A stretch of 11,881 nucleotides of DNA from NCBI GenBank assembly GCA_934149005.1, contig CAKPDN010000021.1, positions 1 to 11,881 on the forward strand. Direction: 5' to 3'. The stretch is from an uncultured Clostridia bacterium. Its GTDB lineage: Bacteria; Bacillota; Clostridia; TANB77; CAG-508. Positions 6,527 through 11,881 of the stretch are shown piece after piece. Below the pieces are notes generated by a model. That model searched no databases. It was not told where the DNA came from and saw nothing but the letters and a program-made list of their open reading frames with translations. Each line of letters opens with the position of its first letter. Positions within the stretch are counted from its first letter, which is position 1. Made by a program: the position numbers and the translations under genes.

Positions 6527-7648
6527 ATGATGGAATATGATGATAACAATATAACAATGATAGATGGAACAGCAACAATAAAAGTAATTGGTGTTGGAGG
6601 TGCCGGAAATAATGCAGTAAATAGAATGATAGAATCTGGAATAAAAGGAGTAGATTTTATTGCTGTAAATACAGACAGACAAGCATTACAACAATCAAAA
6701 GCAAATACAAAAATTCAAATAGGAGAAAAAATAACAAGAGGATTAGGAGCAGGAGCAAACCCTGATATAGGAGCTCAATCAGCAGAAGAAAGCAAATCAG
6801 AAGTTGCCGAAATATTAAGAGGAGCGGATATGGTATTTGTTACTGCTGGAATGGGAGGCGGAACAGGTACAGGGGCTGCACCTATAGTAGCATCAATAGC
6901 AAAAGAAATGGGAATATTAACAATAGGGGTTGTTACAAAACCATTTACATTTGAAGGAAAGAAAAGACTTTCACAAGCAGAGAGAGGAATTGAAAGTTTA
7001 AAAGGAAAAGTAGATACATTAGTTGTAATACCAAATGATAAATTACTTCAAATAATAGACAGAAAAACATCTATAATAGAAGCATTTAAAATGGCAGATG
7101 ATGTATTAAGACAAGGTGTACAAGGTATATCAGACTTAATAGCAGTACCAGGATTAGTAAACTTAGACTTCGCAGATGTAAAAACAATAATGTTAAATAC
7201 AGGAATGGCACATATGGGAGTTGGTAGAGCATCTGGAGAAAACAGAGCAGAAGATGCAGCAAAAGAAGCTATACAAAGCCCATTGCTAGAAACATCAATA
7301 GAAGGAGCAAGAGGAGTAATTATAAATATTACAGGTGGAGAAGACTTAGGATTACATGAAGTAAATACAGCAGCAGAATTAGTACAACGCAGTGTAGACC
7401 CAGAAGCAAACATTATATTTGGTACAGTTACAGACCCTACAATGCAAGATGAAATTCAAATAACAGTTATAGCTACAGGATTTGAAAAACCAGAAAACAA
7501 TATATCAAGTATTGGTGTTGACAATATAGTATCAAAAACATGGGAAAAGAAAATAAACTCAATACCATCAAACTCAGAAATAGGTTCATCACAAAATGAT
7601 TTAGATATTCCACCATTTTTAAGAAAAAATAGAAATAAAAATATGTAA
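6527..7648 (+). CDS. ftsZ: Cell division GTPase FtsZ
   Basis: FtsZ is the tubulin-like GTPase that assembles the division ring at midcell and, during sporulation, at the polar septum. The 373-residue protein shows IGVGGAGNNAVNRM (about residues 21-34), GAGANPDIG, the tubulin signature GMGGGTGTGAAP (108-119), the T7 synergy loop NLDFAD (about 212-217), and the conserved C-terminal peptide DIPPFLRK that binds FtsA and other partners. The linker is short and the length is typical. Two adjacent ATGs occur; the first, 10 nt after GGGAGG at 6511-6516, fits best. It is the last gene of the division block and ends at a strong terminator. Confidence 0.97.
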   Translation: MMEYDDNNITMIDGTATIKVIGVGGAGNNAVNRMIESGIKGVDFIAVNTDRQALQQSKANTKIQIGEKITRGLGAGANPDIGAQSAEESKSEVAEILRGADMVFVTAGMGGGTGTGAAPIVASIAKEMGILTIGVVTKPFTFEGKKRLSQAERGIESLKGKVDTLVVIPNDKLLQIIDRKTSIIEAFKMADDVLRQGVQGISDLIAVPGLVNLDFADVKTIMLNTGMAHMGVGRASGENRAEDAAKEAIQSPLLETSIEGARGVIINITGGEDLGLHEVNTAAELVQRSVDPEANIIFGTVTDPTMQDEIQITVIATGFEKPENNISSIGVDNIVSKTWEKKINSIPSNSEIGSSQNDLDIPPFLRKNRNKNM

Positions 7649-7650
7649 AT

Positions 7651-7690
7651 AAAAAAGAAATAATCGAAAATGCTCGATTATTTCTTTTTT
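7651..7690 (+). terminator. Intrinsic terminator after ftsZ
   Basis: A perfect 17-bp stem pairs 7651-7667 with 7674-7690 around the 6-nt loop AAATGC; the core is GAAATAATCGA / TCGATTATTTC and the outer part is A6/T6. The descending arm ends in a T run. It separates the division block from the sporulation block. Confidence 0.88.
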
Positions 7691-7703
7691 TCTACAATAA
7701 GAA

Positions 7704-7736
7704 AAGACAGACTTCGTATTACATATATAGTAAAAT
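7704..7736 (+). promoter_or_regulatory. Candidate spoIIGA-sigE promoter with long spacer
   Basis: AAGACA (7704-7709, 4 of 6 to the -35 consensus) is separated from TAAAAT (7731-7736) by 21 nt. No normally spaced -35 is visible. The B. subtilis spoIIG promoter is known for a 22-bp spacer and dependence on phosphorylated Spo0A. A TTCG at 7713-7716 matches half of a reversed Spo0A box only, so activation by Spo0A is an inference. Confidence 0.3.
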
Positions 7737-7756
7737 ACACAAAGTAGGTGAGTAAA

Positions 7757-8644
7757 ATGACAATTTATATAGATATTATAATTGCAGAAAACCTAATAAT
7801 GAATTATATAATACTTTACGCAACTGGATTGATTTCAAAATGCAAAATACACTATTGGAGAATTTTTTTTGCAAGTGCAATTGGAGCAATATATGTTGCA
7901 ATACAATATAAATCAAAATTAAATATATATTCAAATATAGTAATAAAATTAATTTTGTCAATAGTTATAGTATTTATAGCATTTAATACACAAAATATAA
8001 AGCAGATGTGTAAACAATTAATATTATTTTATTTAACAACTTTTACATTTGGGGGAGTGGCAACATATTTAATATATGTTTTAAAACCACAAAACATTAT
8101 TATAAAAAATGGAATGTATGTTGGAACATATGTATTAAAAGTTATATTTATAGGAGCTATATTAGGAACAGTTATATTAATCATAGCATTTAAATTTTCA
8201 AAAAATAAAATAACCAAAAAAGATATGATATGCAAAGTAAAGATAAAATTAAATGGAAAAGAAACTATTTTAAATACTATGGTAGATACAGGAAATATGT
8301 TAAAAGAACCATTAACAGGAAGTCCGGTATTAATTGTAGAAAAAACATCATTATATGAATTAATACCAAAAGAAATTCTAAATAATACAGAATCTATATT
8401 AGGAGGTGATTTCGAAAAAATACCAGAAGATATAAAAAATGAATATATTCCAAAAATGAAAATAATTCCATTTTCATCATTAGGAAAGCAAAATGGAATG
8501 CTCGTTGGTATAAAACCAGAGAAAATAGAAGTGATAAGTGATCAAATTATAGAAGAAAAAAATAATGCAATAATAGGAATATATAATAAATCTCTAACAA
8601 AAAGAGGAGAATATACAGCTTTAATAGGAATAGAGTTACTTTAA
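7757..8644 (+). CDS. spoIIGA: SpoIIGA, pro-sigma-E processing protease
   Basis: SpoIIGA is a membrane-bound aspartic protease that removes the pro-sequence of sigma-E in the mother cell after a signal from the forespore (SpoIIR). The 295-residue product starts MTIYIDIIIAENLIMNY, typical of the family, and has about five hydrophobic helices in the first 150 residues. The protease domain carries the active-site motif DTGN at about residues 177-180, followed by EPLTGSPVLIVE, and then IPFSSLGKQNGML. The ATG at 7757 follows AGGTGA at 7746-7751 at a good distance; the in-frame GTG at 7748 overlaps that ribosome site and is less likely. sigE begins 18 nt after its stop, the usual enzyme-substrate pair in one operon. 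Confidence 0.92.
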   Translation: MTIYIDIIIAENLIMNYIILYATGLISKCKIHYWRIFFASAIGAIYVAIQYKSKLNIYSNIVIKLILSIVIVFIAFNTQNIKQMCKQLILFYLTTFTFGGVATYLIYVLKPQNIIIKNGMYVGTYVLKVIFIGAILGTVILIIAFKFSKNKITKKDMICKVKIKLNGKETILNTMVDTGNMLKEPLTGSPVLIVEKTSLYELIPKEILNNTESILGGDFEKIPEDIKNEYIPKMKIIPFSSLGKQNGMLVGIKPEKIEVISDQIIEEKNNAIIGIYNKSLTKRGEYTALIGIELL

Positions 8645-8662
8645 TAAATTGGAGGTGTAAAA

Positions 8663-9410
8663 ATGAATATTACTGAATTATTAAAAAAAGGAATTTATAA
8701 TTTATCTGCTGTTTGTGCAAAATATATAAATGAAAATAATGAAATAGAATATTTACCAATATTTTATATAGCAGGAAGCCAAACACTTCCACCACCATTA
8801 GAACCAGAGGAAGAAGAAAAATTAATAAAAAAATTATCAGATGAAGATAATTTAGAAGCACGACAGATTCTTGTAGAAAGAAATTTAAGATTAGTTGTTT
8901 ATATTGCAAAAAAATTTGAAAACACAGGAATAGGAATTGAAGATTTAATATCAATTGGAACAATAGGGCTTATGAAAAGTGTAAATACATTTAATTCTGA
9001 TAAAAATATAAAACTTGCAACATATGCTTCGAGATGTATAGAAAATGAGATACTTATGTATTTAAGAAAAAACAATAAAATAAAAGGAGAAGTTTCAATT
9101 GATGAACCATTAAATAAAGATTGTGATGGAAATGAACTACTATTATCAGATATACTAGGAACAGATCCAGATATTACATCCAGAAATTTAGAAGACGAAG
9201 TCGATAAAAAATTATTAAGGGCATCAATATTAAAATTAAATGATAGAGAAAAAAATATAATGGAGATGAGATTTGGATTTAAAACAGGAAAGGAAAAGAC
9301 ACAAAAAGAAGTAGCAGATGAACTTCGGCATATCTCAAAGTTACATATCAAGACTAGAAAAAAAGATTATAAATAAAATGAAAAAGGAAATTTCAAGCAA
9401 AATAGGATAA
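8663..9410 (+). CDS. sigE: Sporulation sigma-E (mother cell), with +1 frameshift near the 3' end
   Basis: Sigma-E directs early mother-cell transcription after asymmetric division. The N-terminus is a pro-sequence with the expected FYIAGSQTLPPPL (about residues 34-46) that SpoIIGA cleaves nearby. Region 2 spans about 68-137 (NLRLVVYIAKKFENTG, IEDLISIGTIGLMKSV, YASRCIENEILMYLR). Region 4 starts near 188 with LNDREKNIMEMRFGF and KTQKEVADEL. After Leu221 (CTT, 9323-9325) the opening frame runs through CGG CAT and stops at 9374-9376 with an unrelated tail. Moving +1 by one base restores GISQSYISRLEKKIINKMKK, the normal region 4.2 recognition helix, ending at TAA 9408-9410. Read with the shift, the protein is 248 residues, close to the usual 239. 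Cause: genuine mutation, sequence error or programmed frameshift. ATG at 8663 follows GGAGGTG at 8651-8657. Confidence 0.9.
9323..9329 (+). other. Frameshift site CTT CGG C in sigE
   Basis: In the incoming frame the codons are CTT (9323-9325) and CGG (9326-9328); the downstream homologous frame starts with GGC at 9327. One extra base relative to the expected CTN GGC explains the shift. Slippage of the Leu tRNA from CUU to UUC is chemically like the prfB event (CUU to UUU), and the next codon CGG is very rare in this window. No internal Shine-Dalgarno sequence or in-frame stop, which prfB uses, is present. Confidence 0.75.
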
Positions 9411-9411
9411 A

Positions 9412-9440
9412 TTGACAAAAATATATAAAAGTGGTAAACT
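9412..9440 (+). promoter_or_regulatory. Sigma-A promoter for the gene at 9498
   Basis: Perfect -35 TTGACA (9412-9417), 17-nt spacer, extended -10 TGgTAAACT (9432-9440). It begins two bases after the restored sigE stop codon and gives a leader of about 50 nt. It shows the next gene is transcribed independently of sigE. Confidence 0.75.
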
Positions 9441-9483
9441 ATAAGTAGATTTTTTATTAATGGAAACTTACAATTCAATTGAA

Positions 9484-9490
9484 TGGAGGT
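9484..9490 (+). promoter_or_regulatory. Ribosome binding site selecting the start at 9498
   Basis: TGGAGGT lies 7 nt before ATG 9498-9500. It overlaps the upstream in-frame ATG at 9483, which therefore is not the start. Confidence 0.8.
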
Positions 9491-9497
9491 AAAAAAC

Positions 9498-10100
9498 ATG
9501 AGTGAAAAAAATCGGACATTTAAGCAATTACAAAAAGAAAAAAGCTTAGAAGAATTAAATAGTTTTTCCAAGCAAGTAACAGAGGCTTATGCATTAAGCA
9601 TAAATGAATATTTTCAAACTAACGCAGCTATAGATAATCATTTAACTAAAAAAGGATTAAGAGATTTAATGGATTATGCTATTGTTATAGCATTAGTAAG
9701 TAGAGATATTGCAACAAAAGTGTTAGAAAAAACAATTGAAAACCAAAAAAGAAAGGTGCAGGAAGCAGGAGGTAGCTCTTTATCTCATCATCAAAAAATA
9801 ATAAGACTAAGAGAAAAATACTTAGCCGATGGATATTCAAGAACACAGATTAGTAAAATTGCAAAAGATTTTGCTACTAGTAGTAACCCAATATCTTATT
9901 ATACTAAAAAGTATGAAACTGAATCTGATGGAGTAATCAGGAGAATATTAGAAAGAGCTATTACAGAGAATATTATCTCTGACATTGAAATGGAAGCAAT
10001 AATAAAAAGAAGTTTGAAAATTAATAACACACATAATGCAAAACTTTACTTTGAGAAAATAAAAGACAAAAGAAAAGAATATAAAAGAGTAAATCCCTAG
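9498..10100 (+). CDS. Unrecognised 200-residue protein between sigE and sigG
   Basis: I do not recognise this family. The protein is soluble, charged and mostly helical, with no signal peptide or membrane helix. The first third (LEELNSFSKQVTEAYALSINEYF) and the middle (LRDLMDYAIVIALVSRDIATKVLEKTIENQ) look like long helices. The segment YSRTQISKIAKDFATSSNPISYYTKKY (about residues 113-139) has the rhythm of a helix-turn-helix, so nucleic-acid binding is possible but unproven. Codon use is like that of the host apart from CGG at codon 6. It has its own sigma-A promoter and a terminator whose stem overlaps the last codons, so it is a self-contained unit. Its place between the two sporulation sigma genes, normally adjacent in spore formers, may be insertion or a lineage-specific sporulation gene; the sequence does not decide. 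Confidence 0.8.
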   Translation: MSEKNRTFKQLQKEKSLEELNSFSKQVTEAYALSINEYFQTNAAIDNHLTKKGLRDLMDYAIVIALVSRDIATKVLEKTIENQKRKVQEAGGSSLSHHQKIIRLREKYLADGYSRTQISKIAKDFATSSNPISYYTKKYETESDGVIRRILERAITENIISDIEMEAIIKRSLKINNTHNAKLYFEKIKDKRKEYKRVNP

Positions 10101-10119
10101 CAAAGGGATTTACTCTTTT
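10083..10119 (+). terminator. Intrinsic terminator overlapping the end of the unknown gene
   Basis: A perfect 16-bp stem pairs 10083-10098 with 10104-10119 around the loop AGCAA; its core is AGTAAATCCCT / AGGGATTTACT and it ends in TTTTT. The left arm includes the last five sense codons and the first base of the stop TAG (10098-10100), so the final codons are constrained by terminator function. Confidence 0.88.
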
Positions 10120-10130
10120 TGGATACTGAT

Positions 10131-10156
10131 TTTGAAATTATACATTAAATTTCAAA
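10131..10156. repeat. 9-bp inverted repeat upstream of sigG
   Basis: TTTGAAATT (10131-10139) and AATTTCAAA (10148-10156) are perfectly complementary, separated by 8 nt. There is no T run after it, so it is more like an operator than a terminator. It lies about 90 nt before the sigG start. Confidence 0.4.
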
Positions 10157-10179
10157 CTTTCATTAATGTAAGCAAAACA

Positions 10180-10209
10180 GGAATAAAAAAACTTTTTTTG
10201 GAAATAATT
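10180..10209 (+). promoter_or_regulatory. Possible sigma-F/G-type promoter of sigG
   Basis: GGAATAA (10180-10186) resembles the GNATA -35 of forespore sigma factors, and GGAAATAATT (10200-10209) resembles the GG-A-rich -10 of sigma-F promoters, about 14 nt apart. sigG is transcribed by sigma-F in the forespore of known spore formers, so such a promoter is expected. No sigma-A promoter is seen here. The match is loose. Confidence 0.35.
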
Positions 10210-10243
10210 AAATTAAAATTTATTTCTAAAGGAGGTTTTCTTT

Positions 10244-11017
10244 TTGCTAAATAAAGTAGAGATATGTGGAGTAAACACATCAAAATTACCTTTACTTACA
10301 AAAGAAGAAAAAGAAAAACTATTCATTAAAATAAAAAATGGGGATGAAGAAGCAAGACAAAAATTTATAAATGGAAATTTGAGATTAGTATTAAGCGTTA
10401 TACAAAGATTTTATGGAAGAGGAGAAAATGCAGATGATTTATTTCAAGTTGGGTGTGTCGGTTTAATAAAAGCAATTGATAACTTTGATTTAAATCAAGG
10501 TGTTCAATTTTCAACATATGCAGTACCGATGATAATAGGAGAAGTAAAAAGATATTTAAGAGATAATAATAGCATAAGAGTTAGTAGATCTGTGAGAGAT
10601 TTAGCATATAAAACCATACAATTTAAAGAAAAATATACAAAAGAAAATGGTAAAGAACCTACAATAGATATAATTGCCAAAGAATTAGGAGTGGAAAAAG
10701 AAGATATAGCATTAAGCCTTGATGCTATTCAAGATCCAATTTCATTACAAGAACCAATATATAATGATGGAATAGAAAACATATATATAATGGATCAAGT
10801 AAAAGACAGTAAAAATACGGATGAAGCTTGGACAGAAAAAATGACTATTATTCAAATAATGAAAAAACTTAATGATAAAGAAAAGATGATTATAACAAAA
10901 AGATTTTTTGATAGTAAAACTCAAATGGAAGTAGCTGATGAAATTGGAATATCTCAAGCACAAGTCTCAAGGCTAGAAAAAAATGCTATTGAACATATAA
11001 AAAGATTGTATAAATAG
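10244..11017 (+). CDS. sigG: Sporulation sigma-G (late forespore)
   Basis: Sigma-G directs late gene expression in the forespore, including germination and spore-protection genes. The 257-residue protein carries the diagnostic N-terminus NKVEICGVNTSKLPLL, and region 2 with NGNLRLVLSVIQRFYGRGE, DDLFQVGCVGLIKAIDNFDL and FSTYAVPMIIGEVKRYLRDNN. IRVSRSVRDLAYK leads into region 3, followed by DAIQDPISLQEPIYNDG, and region 4 has MNDREKM-like LNDKEKMIITKRFF and EIGISQAQVSRLEKNAI. Length matches the usual 260. The start is TTG at 10244 with AGGAGG about 8-10 nt upstream. Unlike sigE, its region 4.2 is intact. The preceding terminator separates it from the sigE region, fitting its separate forespore control. 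Confidence 0.96.
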   Translation: MLNKVEICGVNTSKLPLLTKEEKEKLFIKIKNGDEEARQKFINGNLRLVLSVIQRFYGRGENADDLFQVGCVGLIKAIDNFDLNQGVQFSTYAVPMIIGEVKRYLRDNNSIRVSRSVRDLAYKTIQFKEKYTKENGKEPTIDIIAKELGVEKEDIALSLDAIQDPISLQEPIYNDGIENIYIMDQVKDSKNTDEAWTEKMTIIQIMKKLNDKEKMIITKRFFDSKTQMEVADEIGISQAQVSRLEKNAIEHIKRLYK

Positions 11018-11048
11018 TCAATATTTTTTTATAAAAGAATATAATAGA

Positions 11049-11095
11049 ATAATAATATATCGTGTTTTAATATATAAAGCATGATATATTATTAT
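11049..11095 (+). repeat. Long AT-rich hairpin between sigG and the ylmC-like gene
   Basis: A 16-bp stem pairs 11049-11064 with 11080-11095, with one G-U pair; the ends nearest the loop read ATATATCGTG and CATGATATAT. The loop is 15 nt. No T run follows, so it is a poor intrinsic terminator. It may stabilise the sigG transcript or act in the leader of the next gene. Confidence 0.5.
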
Positions 11096-11121
11096 ATTGT
11101 AAATTATGGAGGAATACATAT

Positions 11122-11355
11122 ATGCATGATAGAGGACTAGACTTTAAACATAAAGAAGTGGTAAATATAAAGGATGGAAAAAGATTAGGATATGTGCAAG
11201 ATGTATGTGCAGACTTGGAAACAGGCGTTATAACTTCTATAATTGTTCCAGGTAGTAATAAAATGATTAATTTTTTTTCTTCTAATAATGATATTGTTAT
11301 TCCTTGGAAAAATATAAAATGTATTGGGGAGGATTTAATACTTGTAGAAATATAA
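11122..11355 (+). CDS. ylmC: YlmC/YmxH-family PRC-barrel protein
   Basis: A 77-residue protein that is a single PRC-barrel-like beta domain: KEVVNIKDGKRLGYVQDV, then DLETGVITSIIVPG, IPWKNIKCIGEDLILVE. Members of the YlmC/YmxH family are small proteins encoded near sporulation genes in Firmicutes; ylmC follows sigG in Bacillus as it does here. The molecular role is unknown to me. The start ATG is preceded by GGAGG about 8 nt upstream. It is the last gene before the long gene-free stretch. Confidence 0.82.
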   Translation: MHDRGLDFKHKEVVNIKDGKRLGYVQDVCADLETGVITSIIVPGSNKMINFFSSNNDIVIPWKNIKCIGEDLILVEI

Positions 11356-11495
11356 TAATTAAATAAAAATCCATTACAAGTTAGTAAAATATAAATTTTA
11401 ATTACTATAAATACTTATAAATCAATAATTAAAACAGATTAATATATTCTTTTTACTGAACTTATAATAAATTTTAAAATTTATAGAAAAAACCA
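11356..11495. other. AT-rich gene-free spacer after the ylmC-like gene
   Basis: No open frame and no convincing GC-containing terminator hairpin is seen. The only structure is an 18-bp perfect palindrome of pure A/T, ATAAATTTTAAAATTTAT (11467-11484), just upstream of the first tandem promoter. A UP-element-like role is possible. Confidence 0.4.
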
Positions 11496-11524
11496 TTGAC
11501 TTTACGAAAAAAACATGCTAATAT
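11496..11524 (+). promoter_or_regulatory. Tandem promoter P1 (putative rRNA operon)
   Basis: -35 TTGACT (11496-11501), 17-nt spacer, extended -10 TGcTAATAT (11516-11524). It is followed by ATATAAGCAACTGAGCGATA. The downstream pattern (ATAAG then GCGA) recurs after P2, suggesting promoter duplication. Confidence 0.7.
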
Positions 11525-11586
11525 ATATAAGCAACTGAGCGATACAAATAGTTAATAAAAAATAATAAAAAATTTTTAAAAAACTA

Positions 11587-11616
11587 TTGACAAAAATCGA
11601 CAAGTTGTGCTAATAT
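11587..11616 (+). promoter_or_regulatory. Tandem promoter P2 (putative rRNA operon)
   Basis: Perfect -35 TTGACA (11587-11592), 18-nt spacer, extended -10 TGcTAATAT (11608-11616), then AAATAAG...GCGA as after P1. It lies 91 nt downstream of P1. Confidence 0.72.
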
Positions 11617-11662
11617 AAATAAGTACTTTGCGAGAGAAAAAATAAATTAAAGTTAACAAATG

Positions 11663-11707
11663 AATTAGTAATGATTTAACAAAAATATATACTTTTAATT
11701 ACTAATT
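11663..11707. repeat. 10-bp inverted repeat between P2 and P3
   Basis: AATTAGTAAT (11663-11672) and ATTACTAATT (11698-11707) are perfect complements with a 25-nt loop. A T-rich run follows, but the stem is almost all A/T, so termination would be weak. Confidence 0.35.
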
Positions 11708-11746
11708 TTTATTTTGACAAAAAATAAATTTTTTTTAAAAAAACAC

Positions 11747-11776
11747 TTGACAAAGTATAAATGCTTATAGTATAAT
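11747..11776 (+). promoter_or_regulatory. Tandem promoter P3 (putative rRNA operon)
   Basis: Both hexamers are perfect: TTGACA (11747-11752) and TATAAT (11771-11776), with an 18-nt spacer and an A-rich upstream flank. It is the closest of three promoters to the leader and probably the strongest. A further TTGACA at 11714-11719 lacks a -10. Confidence 0.8.
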
Positions 11777-11881
11777 ACAAATCGTTCCATTCAAGAAAGG
11801 AACGAAAAGTACATTGAAAAGTAAACAGTAAATCCTTTAGAGAATAAACCAAAGCGGTATAATTCTTTAACCTAAGAATTA
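11777..11881 (+). other. Probable rRNA operon leader (5' part)
   Basis: No protein start follows P3 before the window ends. The leader contains a hairpin CGTTCC (11783-11788) / GGAACG (11799-11804), a TTGAAAAGTAAA stretch, and TCTTTAAC at 11864-11871, which equals the core of boxA antitermination signals. A second small stem, AATTCTT / AAGAATT (11861-11867 with 11874-11880), overlaps the boxA-like core. Three stacked strong promoters plus a boxA-like leader fit a 16S rRNA operon starting just outside the window. No mature rRNA sequence is visible, so this stays an inference. Confidence 0.5.

Noticed and set aside
9326..9328. Idea that CGG is reassigned or unassigned in this organism
   Set aside because: CGG rarity is clear, but CGG also occurs at codon 6 of the resident-looking gene at 9498 and several times in the GC-rich gene at 1246-1968. 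One window cannot show reassignment, and homology after the CGG requires a frame change, not a different amino acid.
11356..11881. Search for a riboswitch or T-box in the final stretch
   Set aside because: No T-box sequence, SAM or other conserved riboswitch core was found; stacked promoters and the boxA-like motif fit an rRNA leader better.

Overview
The window is low-GC, sporulating Firmicutes DNA, most like an AT-rich member of the Clostridia. The evidence is the gene order (murA remnant, ftsQ/divIB, two DUF881 genes, sbp, ftsA, ftsZ, spoIIGA, sigE, sigG, ylmC-like), which is the conserved division and spore-sigma-factor cluster of spore formers. Almost exclusive AGA arginine codons, strong GGAGG ribosome sites and frequent TTG starts agree. 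I cannot name the species.

Left edge (1-1245). The window opens inside the 3' end of a gene that looks like the C-terminal tail of a large serine recombinase. It runs directly into a murA gene that has lost its 5' third. The MurA reading frame resumes at about 262-277, at the active-site Cys loop (GGC). This looks like one end of an integrated element whose attachment site lies in murA. A perfect hairpin terminator follows.

Inserted gene (1246-2042). A leftward gene of unknown function has clearly higher GC and different codon use from everything around it. It has its own consensus promoter and shares the terminator with murA. It looks like a horizontally acquired single-gene cargo placed in the division cluster.

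Division block (2043-7690). A new promoter serves ftsQ and the membrane-associated DUF881/DUF881/sbp genes. A second good promoter, preceded by 11-bp tandem repeats, serves ftsA and probably ftsZ. A perfect 17-bp hairpin ends the unit. FtsZ makes the ring, FtsA anchors it to the membrane, and FtsQ/DivIB belongs to the late divisome.

Sporulation block (7691-11355). SpoIIGA is the membrane aspartic protease that processes pro-sigma-E, and its substrate gene sigE follows directly. The sigE reading frame carries a +1 shift at a CTT CGG C sequence inside the region 4.2 helix-turn-helix, and the normal C-terminus continues in the other frame. An unrecognised 200-residue gene with its own promoter and terminator separates sigE from sigG. 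A PRC-barrel YlmC/YmxH-family gene follows sigG.

Right edge (11356-11881). There is no gene in this stretch. It holds three successive strong sigma-A-type promoters, then a leader with hairpins and a boxA-like core. This is what precedes a ribosomal RNA operon, which would begin just beyond the window.
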